A DNA stretch of 64,000 nt from Priestia megaterium NBRC 15308 = ATCC 14581 (lineage in GTDB: Bacteria; Bacillota; Bacilli; Bacillales; Bacillaceae_H): positions 2,046,001 to 2,110,000 of the forward strand of contig NZ_CP009920.1 in assembly GCF_000832985.1 (NCBI RefSeq), written 5' to 3'. Within the stretch, counting starts at the first letter, position 1; every line of letters starts with the position of its first letter. The translations under genes were made by a program, and so were the position numbers. Of the stretch, positions 16,780 to 26,034 are shown piece after piece. Under the pieces are notes generated by a model. It was not told where the DNA came from, did no database searches, and worked only from the letters and a program-made list of their open reading frames with translations.

Positions 16780-18488
16780 ATCTCCTCCTCTTCATGTAAA
16801 AATTGATAGTAAGCTCCTTTTTTTTGAATCAGTTCTTGATGATTACCGATTTCTGCAACCTTTCCGTCCTCTATTACAACAATGAGATCCATTTCTTTCA
16901 TCCAATGCAGACGGTGCGTAGCTAAAATAAATAACTTATCCTGGAACATCGTTAAAATATCTTGCTTTAATTCATATTCCGTTTCAATATCAACTTGTGC
17001 CGTTGGTTCATCAAGCATAATAATAGGACGGTCGCTTAGAAATGCCCTTGCTAGAGCAATCCTTTGAGCTTGGCCGCCGCTAAGCTGTCGTCCCCCATCC
17101 CCTATCATTTCATTTTCCTTCTTAGGCATCTGTTGAACCGTTGATAAAAGTCCTGCTTTCGTTAAAGCATCTTCATAATCATATGAGCCGCCTCTGTCTT
17201 GATAAAATTCAATATTTTCTTTTACTGTTCCATTAAAAATAAATGGGTGCTGTGGGATATACGTAATCTGCTTTTGCCAAGCATCTGAGCGTAAATCAAT
17301 TGGTACGCCGTTTACTTCAGCAGAGCCTTCTGTAGATTGTACAAAGCCGCTTAGTATATCAATAAGCGTCGATTTTCCAGCTCCGCTTTTTCCGATGATT
17401 CCAATTTTCTTCATTCCTTTAACATGCAGTGACACATCTTCAAGAGAAGGTGGATGCTCTTCGTCATATTTTACAGTGATATGCCTTAATTGAAGTTCAC
17501 TGTTTTCAGTCCAACTAGGAACATCTTCTTTTTTAGCCGGCGATTTTTCAGCCTGCTTCACAATCTTAAGTAATGCATCTCCGGATTCTTTTCCGTCTAA
17601 TGTTGCATGGTAATCATTTCCGACTTCTCGTATCGGCAGGAAATATTCAGGCGCCAGCAATAAAATCATAAGTGCAGGCTCTAATGTCATAGACCCGTTT
17701 ACGAGCCGCAAACCAAGCATAACAGCCACGATGGCTACAGATAACATCGTAAAGAAATCTAAAGCAAACGTAGATAAAAAAGCAATTCGGAGCGTTCCCA
17801 TTGTCGCTTTTCGATAACGGTCACTGACTCTTTCAATCGTTTCAGCATGCTCCTTACTTTTCCCGAGAAATGTTAACGTTTCTAACCCTCGAAGCGAGTC
17901 TACAAAGTGATTGGACAACACGTGATATGTCTCCCATTGGCTATCTATTTTTTTTTGTGCAGCCAGTCCGAGCAAAATCATAAATAAAATTAAAATTGGC
18001 ATGGTCACAAGTAAAATAATGCCTGAAAGCCGATCATGGTACCAAACGAAAGCAAGAACCAGCCAAGGTGTTACGCTAATGGCAGCCAGTTTAGGCAAAA
18101 ACAGCTCGAGATAAGCACGAAGCTTCTGTAGGCCTGTGGTGATGAGCGTCACCAAGTTTCCTGTTCCTTCATCTTTGGTAAAACGCGGTCCTAATGAAAA
18201 AATGCTTTGCATGACTATCAAACGAAGTTCCTGAGTCTTTTTGACTCCAAATTGATATGCTGTTTTTTTTACTATAAAACCTACGATCTGACGAATCATA
18301 AAGGCAGACAAAAACAATCCGATTGCTTTTGTCTGCGAAGTTAAACTTTCACCATGAAAAAGAGCGGTAACTACTTCGGCGAGCCACTTAGCTTGAAAAA
18401 TAATGGCTACACTTTGAATAGTAATAAGCCCTATTAACATGGCAAGAACCATTTTTATTCCGTTGTAAACCATTAAATTTCTACCCAT
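16776..18488 (-). CDS. cydD: Thiol reductant ABC exporter subunit CydD (named cydC in B. subtilis)
   Basis: Partner of CydC, 570 aa. The membrane domain carries the CydD-type start (VAIIFQAKWLAEVVTALF), ELRLIVMQSIF, and LEPALMILLLAPEYFLPIRE, which is very typical of CydD. The ATPase domain has Walker A GKSGAGKSTLI, IPQHPFIF, signature LSGGQAQRIALARAFL, Walker B IIMLDEPTAQ and the H-loop ATHRLHW. The ATG overlaps the cydB stop by one base (TAATG). Both NBDs look catalytically intact. Confidence 0.92.
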   Translation of the reverse strand: MGRNLMVYNGIKMVLAMLIGLITIQSVAIIFQAKWLAEVVTALFHGESLTSQTKAIGLFLSAFMIRQIVGFIVKKTAYQFGVKKTQELRLIVMQSIFSLGPRFTKDEGTGNLVTLITTGLQKLRAYLELFLPKLAAISVTPWLVLAFVWYHDRLSGIILLVTMPILILFMILLGLAAQKKIDSQWETYHVLSNHFVDSLRGLETLTFLGKSKEHAETIERVSDRYRKATMGTLRIAFLSTFALDFFTMLSVAIVAVMLGLRLVNGSMTLEPALMILLLAPEYFLPIREVGNDYHATLDGKESGDALLKIVKQAEKSPAKKEDVPSWTENSELQLRHITVKYDEEHPPSLEDVSLHVKGMKKIGIIGKSGAGKSTLIDILSGFVQSTEGSAEVNGVPIDLRSDAWQKQITYIPQHPFIFNGTVKENIEFYQDRGGSYDYEDALTKAGLLSTVQQMPKKENEMIGDGGRQLSGGQAQRIALARAFLSDRPIIMLDEPTAQVDIETEYELKQDILTMFQDKLFILATHRLHWMKEMDLIVVIEDGKVAEIGNHQELIQKKGAYYQFLHEEEEI

Positions 18489-19504
18489 TAATACTCCATA
18501 TGCTCCTTATGATCTACACGTTTTCTGAAAACGTAGTAGCTCCAAATTTGATAACCTAACACAAAAGGCAGTAATGCAATAGCAGCGTAAGACATAATTT
18601 TTAAGGAATAATTCCCTGATGCTGCATTATGAATCGTTAAACTATAGCTTTGATTGATTGAACTAACCAAAACTGTTGGAAACAATCCTGCAAATATAGA
18701 GGAAATTGATAAAATTAAAATTAAGCCAGACATAGCAAATGCCCATCCGTCTTTTTTACGTGTAAGGAAAAATCCTGCTAGTAAATACACGAAAATACCG
18801 ATGAAAAATGTATATAGCATCAAGCGGCTATGATTACTGAATAAATCCGTTTCAAAAAACGTCATGCCTGAAAAGATAAGAAGTAATAAAGCATTTATAG
18901 GCAAAAGCTTCATAGCGACCTTCCTTGAACGATCTCTAATATCGTCCATCGTCCGGATCGTGGCAAAAATAAGTCCGTGCCATAAGCAAAGCATTGTTAA
19001 CGTAACACCGCCTGTGATGGTATATAGATTAACAATATCCGAAAAGCCGGCATTCATTTGCATGTTGCGCTCAACAGGCAGTCCTTTCATTAGCGCTGAA
19101 AATAAGATACCAAAAATGAGCGGTGGAAAAAGACTTCCAAAGAAGATAACCCAATCCCATGCATTTTTCCACGCTTGTTTTTCAACTTTTCCTCGAAATT
19201 CAAATGCTACACCGCGTCCGATAAGGGAAAGCAAAAGAAAAACAAAAAGAACATATGACCCGCTTAATAGCGTTGCATACCAGTTTGGAAAAGCGGCAAA
19301 CATAGCACCGATTGCTGAAATTAGCCAAACTTCATTTGCATCCCAAAAAGGACCGATTGTATTAATAAAAGCTCGTCGCTCTAAGTCGTTTCTTCCTAAA
19401 AAACGAGACACCATTCCAATCCCAAAATCAAAGCCTTCTAAAAAGATAAAACCAACAAAAAGAATGGATACTAGTAAATACCAGAATTCATTAAGAGAAA
19501 ACAT
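18488..19504 (-). CDS. cydB: Cytochrome bd ubiquinol/menaquinol oxidase subunit II
   Basis: Membrane subunit of the high-affinity bd-type terminal oxidase, 338 aa with about nine helices. It starts with the family pattern EFWYLLVSILFVGFIFLEGFDFG and has NTIGPFWDANEVWLI, the conserved GPFWDGNEVW-like sequence, around residue 50. It oxidises menaquinol with CydA and reduces O2 without pumping protons. The ATG lies inside the cydA 3' end (14-bp overlap) with AAGGAGGG upstream. Confidence 0.95.
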   Translation of the reverse strand: MFSLNEFWYLLVSILFVGFIFLEGFDFGIGMVSRFLGRNDLERRAFINTIGPFWDANEVWLISAIGAMFAAFPNWYATLLSGSYVLFVFLLLSLIGRGVAFEFRGKVEKQAWKNAWDWVIFFGSLFPPLIFGILFSALMKGLPVERNMQMNAGFSDIVNLYTITGGVTLTMLCLWHGLIFATIRTMDDIRDRSRKVAMKLLPINALLLLIFSGMTFFETDLFSNHSRLMLYTFFIGIFVYLLAGFFLTRKKDGWAFAMSGLILILSISSIFAGLFPTVLVSSINQSYSLTIHNAASGNYSLKIMSYAAIALLPFVLGYQIWSYYVFRKRVDHKEHMEY

Positions 19505-20897
19505 TGTATCCCTCCTTTGTAAATGGATCAGTTGATACTACTTTTGTATGTGCTTCATGATCATGATCTGGACCTTTTTTAATTTCTTTAACGAACAAGA
19601 ACACCATAATCACAGCTAAAATTAAATAAAAGAACGAAAACGAGATAATAGAAAACAGCAATTCACCTGCTGTTACACCAGGAGACACGGCATCTTCCGT
19701 TTTCATATAGCCAAATACAACCCAAGGCTGACGGCCAATCTCTGTCATAATCCAACCTGCTGAGCTTCCCAGGAACGGAAAGGCAATGGCAATCGTCATA
19801 ATACGTAAAAATAGTTTGCTTTCTTGAAGTTTTTTACGAGAAAGCAAGTACGTGCCCCAAATGCCTAATGCACATAATACGCCACCTAGACCAGCCATAA
19901 TGCGGAAACTCCAAAATGTTGTCCGAACGGGTGGAATATAATTTCCTGCTCCATATTTCGCCGTATACCGCTCCTGCAGCTCGTTCATCCCAGGAACGGA
20001 ACCTGAAAATTTCCCGTATGATAAGAAGCTTAATAAATAAGGTATTTTGATTTCCCCCGTATTTTTCTTTTCATCGGGGTGAATATTTGCTGTCACCGTC
20101 CAAGCGCCTGGACTTCCGCTGTTTTCCCATAATCCTTCACTTGCGGCCATTTTCATCGGCTGTGTTTTAACTAAGTATCCAGCCTGTTCATGACCAGATA
20201 ATGCAATTCCTACACCTGAAACTAACCCTACAATAATGGCAACTTGAAATGATTTTTTGGCAAAAGCCAAATGTTTTTTCTTCAAGAGCATAATGGCACT
20301 GACACCCGTGATAAAAAAGGCGCCTGTTGCAAACGAACCTAAAATGGTATGAGGGAATTCAACCCACAGCTGGCCGTTTGTTAGCAATTTAAAGAAGTCA
20401 TTCATTTCTAAACGGCCATTATTCAGCTCCATTCCAACCGGATGCTGCATAAAAGAATTAGCCGTTAAAATAAAGAACGCCGAAAAAATAGTACCTAGAC
20501 TAACAAGCCAAATACATAGACAGTGCAGCCATTTAGGTAAACGATCCCACCCGAAAATCCACAGTCCAAGGAAAGTGGACTCCATAAAAAACGCGAGCAG
20601 TGCTTCAATAGCAAGCGGCGCACCGAATACATCTCCTACAAACCTTGAGTACTCTGACCAGTTCATGCCAAACTGAAATTCTTGTAAAATACCTGTTACG
20701 ACTCCGACAGCAAAGTTAATCAGGAATAAGTGCCCCCAAAACTTTGCCATCTTTTTATACTGTTCATCTTTTTTTACTACGTACATCGTTTCCATGATCG
20801 CTACTAAAAAGACAAGACCGATAGATAGCGGTACAAAGATAAAATGAAACAGCGTCGTTGATGCAAATTGAATACGTGATAGTATAACTGTATCCAT
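19491..20897 (-). CDS. cydA: Cytochrome bd ubiquinol/menaquinol oxidase subunit I
   Basis: Haem-carrying subunit of bd oxidase, 468 aa. It holds the b558 ligand region near the N-terminus (RIQFASTTLFHFIFVPLSIG with the conserved His), EFQFGMNWSEYSRFVGDVFGAPLAIEALLAFF (split here as a known block), and GRQPWVVFGYMKT in the C-terminal half. The Q-loop is the short Firmicute form. I chose ATG 20897 because AAAGGAG is 8 nt upstream and the sequence from there matches the family; the open frame continues 40 codons further up through the operator region and is not coding. First gene of cydABDC. Confidence 0.95.
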   Translation of the reverse strand: MDTVILSRIQFASTTLFHFIFVPLSIGLVFLVAIMETMYVVKKDEQYKKMAKFWGHLFLINFAVGVVTGILQEFQFGMNWSEYSRFVGDVFGAPLAIEALLAFFMESTFLGLWIFGWDRLPKWLHCLCIWLVSLGTIFSAFFILTANSFMQHPVGMELNNGRLEMNDFFKLLTNGQLWVEFPHTILGSFATGAFFITGVSAIMLLKKKHLAFAKKSFQVAIIVGLVSGVGIALSGHEQAGYLVKTQPMKMAASEGLWENSGSPGAWTVTANIHPDEKKNTGEIKIPYLLSFLSYGKFSGSVPGMNELQERYTAKYGAGNYIPPVRTTFWSFRIMAGLGGVLCALGIWGTYLLSRKKLQESKLFLRIMTIAIAFPFLGSSAGWIMTEIGRQPWVVFGYMKTEDAVSPGVTAGELLFSIISFSFFYLILAVIMVFLFVKEIKKGPDHDHEAHTKVVSTDPFTKEGYNVFS

Positions 20898-20947
20898 CTT
20901 CTTTCTCCTTTCATATATAAGAACATTCATCATTTCCATAGATACTT

Positions 20948-21026
20948 TGCTCATTTCTGAGCATCTTTTACTTGCATTGTGAAACATTGAGCATAATAAT
21001 TCGAGAGATATGCTCATTGTTTCACA
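20948..21026 (-). promoter_or_regulatory. Three 16-bp dyad elements upstream of cydA
   Basis: 20948-20963 is a perfect dyad TGCTCA-N4-TGAGCA. 20978-20993 reads TGTGAAACATTGAGCA, and 21011-21026 is its near-exact inverted copy (TGTGAAACAATGAGCA on the minus strand). Centres are 30 and 33 bp apart, about three helical turns. They lie 51-129 bp before the cydA start. The TTGTGAA half resembles ResD, Rex and Fnr half-sites, all known to act on cyd genes in bacilli, but the TGAGCA half fits none of them well. The binding protein is not identified. Confidence 0.65.
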
Positions 21027-21165
21027 TACATATGTAATATCTCTCTTTCTATTTACATAGTATAGTCTATTTTTTTAGCTGTGCACGTGCATTTTTTGAA
21101 CGTTTTTAGACTAAAACGTGACTTTCTTGTGACAAAAAAGTGAAGGATCTCTTTATTTTTCTCAT

Positions 21166-21196
21166 AAAAAAAGCACGCTCTGATTTGAGCTTGCTT
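21166..21196 (-). terminator. Terminator of the ThrE-type exporter pair
   Basis: A hairpin with a 10-bp stem (one mismatch), 6-nt loop and, on the minus strand, a run of seven T after the stem. It overlaps nothing else between the exporter and the cyd regulatory region. Confidence 0.8.
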
Positions 21197-21198
21197 CT

Positions 21199-21654
21199 CT
21201 ATGGTCGATATTTTGCTTTGGCATTTAATTTAGACTGACGAATGATTTGGTTGATGACTTCAGAAAACACAATACCAATGGCAATTGAACCTGAAATCAT
21301 AAAGGCTTTTGCTGCAAGACTAATCGCTTCATTATAGTTATTTTCTACAAAGTTACGCATGGCATCGTATGCTGTTCCTCCCGGAACTAGCGGAATAATA
21401 CCTGCTACGGTGAAAATAATGATCGGCGTTCGATAAATTTTTGCGTAAATTTGACTAATAATAGCAATAAAGAAGGCCGATGCAACTGTGCTTGGAATTT
21501 CATCTACGCCATAGAACGTTAGCAAATAGTAAATGAGCCAGCCAATCATTCCGACAAAGCCACTTTTTAATAATGATTCACGTGGAACATTAAAGATGAT
21601 CCCAAATGCTGCTGAAGCAATAAAACTTGTAATTATCTGCTCTACGATATGCAT
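21199..21654 (-). CDS. ThrE-type exporter small subunit (YjjB family)
   Basis: Membrane protein of 151 aa with four to five helices: FIASAAFGIIFNVP at the N-terminus and IVPLVPGGTAYDAMRNF in the middle. This is the conserved P-L-V-P-G-G pattern of the C-terminal half of threonine/serine exporters (DUF3815/YjjB). It works with the larger YjjP-like protein upstream, 14 bp away, as the split form of ThrE, exporting small amino acids or, in enterobacteria, succinate. The substrate here is unknown. Confidence 0.85.
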   Translation of the reverse strand: MHIVEQIITSFIASAAFGIIFNVPRESLLKSGFVGMIGWLIYYLLTFYGVDEIPSTVASAFFIAIISQIYAKIYRTPIIIFTVAGIIPLVPGGTAYDAMRNFVENNYNEAISLAAKAFMISGSIAIGIVFSEVINQIIRQSKLNAKAKYRP

Positions 21655-21668
21655 ATGATGCCTCCCTT

Positions 21669-22433
21669 CTATAGAAGTGTAAATACAATGGCAATACCTG
21701 CACCGATAGCGAATGCCGTCAGAAACGCTTCTGCTCCTTTTGATAATCCAGACAGTAAATGTCCCGCCATTAAATCTCGCACTGCATTGGTAATGGATAA
21801 GCCAGGAACGAGTGGCATAACGGATCCAATAATAATTTTATCAATTTGCGTGCCTACTCCTGAAGCGACTAAAAGAGCTGATAAAAGTCCAATAACTAAC
21901 GAAGCGGTAAACTCAGCAAAAAAGCGAATCGGAATAAGGCGGTGGAAATACACCACGGTTAAAAATCCGAGACCTCCTGAAAACATAGCTGGAATAAAGT
22001 CCGTCCATAAACCTTGAAACATGATTAAAAAGCATCCGCTAGAAATGGATGCAGCTGCAAGTTGAACCCATAGTGGAAAAGCTACGTTTGTTGCTTCAAT
22101 TTCTTGTAGCATTTCATACGCTTCCTCCAAGGAGATGTTTCCTTGACTGATTGTTCTTGAGACGCTATTTACCATGGTTACTTTTTTTAAATCTGTCGTT
22201 CGTTCGGAAATACGAATTAACTTCGTTTTCGTCGGTTCTTTCGTTTCAAGTGAAAACATAATCCCTGTTGGCGTCACATAGCTGTGGGATTTTTTTATAC
22301 CGTAAGACGCTGCAATCCGCATCATTGTGTCTTCTACTCGATACGTTTCTGCCCCGCTTTCTAACATAATTTTACCTGCTAGTAAGCTAACGTCCATAAT
22401 TTCATATTTATCTAATTTTTGTTGTGTCATCAA
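21669..22433 (-). CDS. ThrE-type exporter large subunit (YjjP family, DUF1212)
   Basis: Protein of 254 aa. A cytoplasmic N-terminal half (about residues 1-110) includes LAGKIMLESGAETYRVEDTM, the DUF1212 hallmark; then come five hydrophobic segments with IIGSVMPLVPGLSITNAVRDL, parallel to the P-L-V-P-G motif of the small subunit. The two genes together equal one full ThrE protein. This is the first gene of a two-gene operon. Nothing nearby names the amino acid. Confidence 0.85.
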   Translation of the reverse strand: MMTQQKLDKYEIMDVSLLAGKIMLESGAETYRVEDTMMRIAASYGIKKSHSYVTPTGIMFSLETKEPTKTKLIRISERTTDLKKVTMVNSVSRTISQGNISLEEAYEMLQEIEATNVAFPLWVQLAAASISSGCFLIMFQGLWTDFIPAMFSGGLGFLTVVYFHRLIPIRFFAEFTASLVIGLLSALLVASGVGTQIDKIIIGSVMPLVPGLSITNAVRDLMAGHLLSGLSKGAEAFLTAFAIGAGIAIVFTLL

Positions 22434-22520
22434 ATCGCTCCAAACATATTAAAGCTTGGTTTTTTCCCCTACAGCATACAGTGTATAAGAAAGAGGGAAG
22501 TGGACGCAATGGTTAATGTA

Positions 22521-22550
22521 AAAAAGTGTGGACTTTTTGTCTCACACTTT
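22521..22550 (-). terminator. Terminator after the LacI-type regulator gene
   Basis: An 8-bp stem (22543-22550 with 22523-22530, read on the minus strand), 12-nt loop, then T residues. Confidence 0.65.
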
Positions 22551-22574
22551 CAGGAATAGTATATACATTCCTTA

Positions 22575-23585
22575 TCAATTCATACGTTTTGTGGTCTCGC
22601 GCTCTACTAATATAGGTGCCATTTTATACTGTATCTGATCTATTTCTTGCTGATCCTGAATTTGCTGAAGTAAGAGGTTTACTGCTTTTTCAGCCATTTT
22701 TTCCATCGGTTGACGGATAGTTGTTAGTGGAGGATGCGCTTCACTAGCTTCAGTAATATCATCAAACCCTATAACAGACAAATCTGATGGAACGTGAAGC
22801 CCATTTTGCCACGCACAGTGTATCACTTTCAGAGCGATGTAATCCGTAGCACAAATAAGCGCAGTTGGAGGCTCTGGATGATGAGCTAGCTCATTTATAA
22901 ACTGATATAGTTCATCTGAGTTATTCATATCTTCTTTCACAAACTTTGCGTTTGCTGACGGTACATACTGATAAAAAAGAGACAGACGGTGCTCGACTCC
23001 GCTTACAGCTTTTCCAACGAACCCTATATTCTTATGACCAAGGTCCGTTAAGTGAGCAACAGCTAATTGCATTCCCACCGCATCATCTACATGTACAATC
23101 GGCCAAAGTGCAGAAGAGGCGTCTCCTGTAAGAGAAACGTAAGGCGTTTGATATTGTTTTAATACATCTACAAACGGATGCTGAGCAGCTACATAGTCTA
23201 ATAAAATGACCCCATCAAACCAATGGTTCATCATAACATTTAATTGACGCTCAGCCGTTGTTTCTTCGTAATCCGTGTGTCCAATAAGAACGTCCATCCC
23301 TCGACTTTGGACTTGTTGCTGTACCTTTTTTAATAGTTCAATTAGAAACGGATCTTTTAAATCTCTAATTAATATCCCGATAATCCCTGTTTTTTGGGCC
23401 CGAAGAGCTGCCGCAAATGGATTCGTCTGATACCCCAAATGAGCTGCTGCTTTTAGCACTTTTTGTTTAGTTGTTTCACTAATTTTAATTTTACCTTCTT
23501 TATTATTGAAGATTCTTGATACCGTAGCTAATGAAACACCCGCTTCTTTTGCTACTTCTGTAATCGTGACTTTTTTTCTCCCCAT
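22575..23585 (-). CDS. LacI/GalR-family transcriptional regulator
   Basis: DNA-binding repressor of 336 aa. The helix-turn-helix is TEVAKEAGVSLATVSRIFN followed by a hinge helix (TKQKVLKAAAHLGYQTNP). The periplasmic-binding-protein-like effector domain runs from about residue 60, with GIIGILIRDLKDPF, and the C-terminal GFDDITEASEAHPPLTTIRQP is family-typical. It lies 95 bp downstream of an esterase gene on the same strand and close to a divergent sugar porter, so it probably controls that locus through a CG-centred palindrome. The effector sugar is unknown. Confidence 0.88.
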   Translation of the reverse strand: MGRKKVTITEVAKEAGVSLATVSRIFNNKEGKIKISETTKQKVLKAAAHLGYQTNPFAAALRAQKTGIIGILIRDLKDPFLIELLKKVQQQVQSRGMDVLIGHTDYEETTAERQLNVMMNHWFDGVILLDYVAAQHPFVDVLKQYQTPYVSLTGDASSALWPIVHVDDAVGMQLAVAHLTDLGHKNIGFVGKAVSGVEHRLSLFYQYVPSANAKFVKEDMNNSDELYQFINELAHHPEPPTALICATDYIALKVIHCAWQNGLHVPSDLSVIGFDDITEASEAHPPLTTIRQPMEKMAEKAVNLLLQQIQDQQEIDQIQYKMAPILVERETTKRMN

Positions 23586-23680
23586 TCGTACCGACTCCCA
23601 TTTCCTTTTAGTCTATCGACCAAGTAAACATTTTTCTTTATTATACTACTAGAAGCCGGCACCACTGAAAACTACCTTCC

Positions 23681-24457
23681 CTACTTTTCACTAAACAGCC
23701 ACTTCAACACATCTTGAATTTTTTGATCCCAATATGCCCAGTCGTGACTTCCTTTTCCTTCTTCATATGTAAAACAAATAGCCTCTTGCTTACAACGCTC
23801 GGAAAAACGTTTATTTTCCTGATATAAAAAATCTTCCGTTCCACAGCATTGATAAATACGCGGAGTCACTTCTCCATAGCGCCGGCGATTTTCAAGCAGC
23901 CAGAAAAGATCATCCTCAGGTCTAATAACAGGGGGCATGCCAAAAATCAAAGGATAATCTAAGAACTGAACTTCTCCTCGCCCTCCAAGCCCTTCAACGT
24001 CCATCACTCCTGATAAACTGGCAGCTGCAGAAAATTGATGTGGTTTGCGAAACGCCCATTTTAAGGCGCCGTACCCTCCCATAGAAAGGCCAGCTACAAA
24101 ATTATCTTCTCTTTTTTCCGATAACGGAAAGAATGATCTAGCCAAGTGAGGAAGTTCTTCTGTTACAAACGTCCAATACTTCTTTCCATAAGCCATATCT
24201 CTATAAAAGCTGCGATCTACATTTGGCATTACAACTGCAAGTCCTAATTCTGATGCGTAGCGTTCAATCGAAGTTCTTCTCATCCATATCGTATGATCAT
24301 CAGAAAGGCCGTGTAATAAATAGAGCGTAGGGTGTTTCTCACTTCTTGTATTGGTTTGTAAACCAATTTGAGATTTTGTTTGCTGCGGTATCAAAACGTT
24401 CATTGAAGTACTTATTTGCAATACTTCTGAAAAAAAATCACATTGCATAAACGCCAT
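23681..24457 (-). CDS. Putative esterase of the alpha/beta-hydrolase esterase-D-like family
   Basis: Cytoplasmic hydrolase of 258 aa. The nucleophile elbow is AGLSMGGYGAL with Ser125, an early LLHGLSDDHTIWMRRTSIE gives the oxyanion loop, and the C-terminal GSHDWAYWD supplies the catalytic His. The family includes tributyrin-type esterases, S-formylglutathione hydrolases and acetyl-xylan-type deacetylases. Its place between a LacI regulator and a sugar porter suggests it removes ester groups from an imported sugar, which is inference. No signal peptide is seen. Confidence 0.8.
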   Translation of the reverse strand: MAFMQCDFFSEVLQISTSMNVLIPQQTKSQIGLQTNTRSEKHPTLYLLHGLSDDHTIWMRRTSIERYASELGLAVVMPNVDRSFYRDMAYGKKYWTFVTEELPHLARSFFPLSEKREDNFVAGLSMGGYGALKWAFRKPHQFSAAASLSGVMDVEGLGGRGEVQFLDYPLIFGMPPVIRPEDDLFWLLENRRRYGEVTPRIYQCCGTEDFLYQENKRFSERCKQEAICFTYEEGKGSHDWAYWDQKIQDVLKWLFSEK

Positions 24458-24580
24458 ATTTCTCTTCCCCCTATTTTTTCTTCCCTATTGGTTGATAACA
24501 AAACGTACATAATTCATATAAAAGTTGAAAAATAGTTTGATTATTTACAATTTTTAGTTTAACATAAAAACATCTTTTAT

Positions 24581-24594
24581 GAAAACGTTTTACG
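24581..24594. promoter_or_regulatory. CG-centred operator upstream of the sugar porter gene
   Basis: TGAAAACGTTTTAC contains the perfect palindrome AAAACGTTTT. It differs from the cre pattern only in the last two bases and suits a LacI/GalR protein, either CcpA or the neighbouring LacI-type regulator. A partial repeat (TAACGTTTTT) lies a few bases downstream. Confidence 0.5.
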
Positions 24595-24646
24595 TATAAC
24601 GTTTTTTTAATTGAAATAGTGACGGTGATTCAAAGGAGGAATTTAT

Positions 24647-26032
24647 ATGGGGATAGTAAAAGTAACTTCTGACGAGTATAAGGAGCAAAAAGGAAATCTA
24701 TTTTTCGTGATTTTCATTTCATGTGCAGCTGCTTTTGGAGGGTTGCTTTACGGCTATGACACAGCCGTCATTTCAGGAGCTATTGGGTTGATGAAAGTAC
24801 ATTTTAATCTTAGTCCAACGATGGTAGGTTTTGTTGTATCTAGTCTGCTGCTCGGTGGTGCCGTTGGGGTACTTGCTTCGGGAAAACTGAGTGATCGATT
24901 CGGTAGAAAAAGCATCTTACTTTTAGCAGCTTCTTTATTTGTCGTATCCGCAATTATGCAAGCGCTATCTTCATCCATCTCTTTTGTGATTATTTCTCGA
25001 ATTATTGGAGGACTAGGCATTGGTATGGCTTCTGTTCTTTCTATTACCTATATTTCTGAAATAGCCCCTCCGCACATGCGTGGCCGCTTAGGCTCTCTAT
25101 ACCAATTTGCTGTTGCCGTTGGGATTGTTTCTGTCTATTTTGTAAATGACTACATTTTATCTATTGGGGAAGACGCTTGGCAGAATTCCACGGGATGGCG
25201 CTACATTATCGGTGCTTCTGGTATTCCAGCTCTTTTATTTCTTCTTATTCTTTCTCCTGTTCCTGAAAGTCCGAGGTGGCTGGTAAAAGCAAACCGCACT
25301 TTAGAAGCTATGGACATTTTAATTAAAATCAATGGTACACACATTGCACGCCAAGAGCTGTATCATATTGAGCAATCGTTAAAAGAAAATCAACCAGCTT
25401 CTCTTTCGCTTTTTAAAGAGGCCTGTCTTCGAAAAGCGCTGCTTATGGGTATTCTACTTGCAGCCTTTCAACAGCTTGTCGGAATTAATGCCATTATTTA
25501 TTACGCCCCGCAAGTTTTTGAAGCAGCTGGAGCTAGAGGAGATTTATCGCTCCTTGTTACGTCTATGATTGGTGTGGCTGCCTTTTTAGGCGTTCTTTGT
25601 TCCATGTGGCTTATCGACCGGATTGGCCGCAAAGCTTTATTGCTTATTGGCACAGCTGGTATGGCCGTTACGCAGCTTCTCGTTTCCTTTGGGTTTCATT
25701 TTCAAGGTACTGAAGGGTTGACTACTAGTTTACTTATTGTTTTTTATTTATTTCTTTTTAATATTTCTATGGGACCGGTTGTATGGGTTGTGATTTCTGA
25801 AATTTTTCCTAATCACGCGAGAGGCTATGCAATGTCTATTTCTACGTTTTTCTTGTGGGTAGCTAATTGGTTTGTATCTCAGTTTTTCCCTATCCTTTGG
25901 AACAAAGCTGGAGGATCTTTTACATTTTTATTCTTTATGGTTATGTGTCTCGCTTCATTTTTGTTTATATGGAAGTGGGTTCCGGAAACAAAAGGAAAGT
26001 CACTTGAAGAAATTGAACATATGTGGAAGTAA
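24647..26032 (+). CDS. MFS sugar porter (sugar:proton symporter)
   Basis: Major-facilitator sugar porter of 461 aa with twelve helices. It contains the family signatures GYDTAVISGAIG (helix 1), KLSDRFGRKS (loop 2-3), ISEIAPPHMRGRLGS, PESPRWLV, FQQLVGINAIIYYAP (helix 7, sugar-binding QQ), DRIGRKALL and PETKGKSLEEIE at the end. Close relatives carry xylose, arabinose, inositol or glucose. AAAGGAGG sits just upstream of the ATG. The neighbouring LacI regulator and esterase probably belong to the same regulon. The exact sugar is not readable. Confidence 0.88.
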   Translation: MGIVKVTSDEYKEQKGNLFFVIFISCAAAFGGLLYGYDTAVISGAIGLMKVHFNLSPTMVGFVVSSLLLGGAVGVLASGKLSDRFGRKSILLLAASLFVVSAIMQALSSSISFVIISRIIGGLGIGMASVLSITYISEIAPPHMRGRLGSLYQFAVAVGIVSVYFVNDYILSIGEDAWQNSTGWRYIIGASGIPALLFLLILSPVPESPRWLVKANRTLEAMDILIKINGTHIARQELYHIEQSLKENQPASLSLFKEACLRKALLMGILLAAFQQLVGINAIIYYAPQVFEAAGARGDLSLLVTSMIGVAAFLGVLCSMWLIDRIGRKALLLIGTAGMAVTQLLVSFGFHFQGTEGLTTSLLIVFYLFLFNISMGPVVWVVISEIFPNHARGYAMSISTFFLWVANWFVSQFFPILWNKAGGSFTFLFFMVMCLASFLFIWKWVPETKGKSLEEIEHMWK

Positions 26033-26034
26033 AA

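Noticed and set aside
20978-20993. A simple Rex box for the cyd element
   Set aside because: Rex sites are TTGTGAA-N-TTCACAA dyads; only one half fits, so I did not name Rex.
20898-21017. N-terminal extension of cydA by 40 codons
   Set aside because: It covers the dyad elements and bypasses a strong ribosome site; CydA family starts at the internal ATG.
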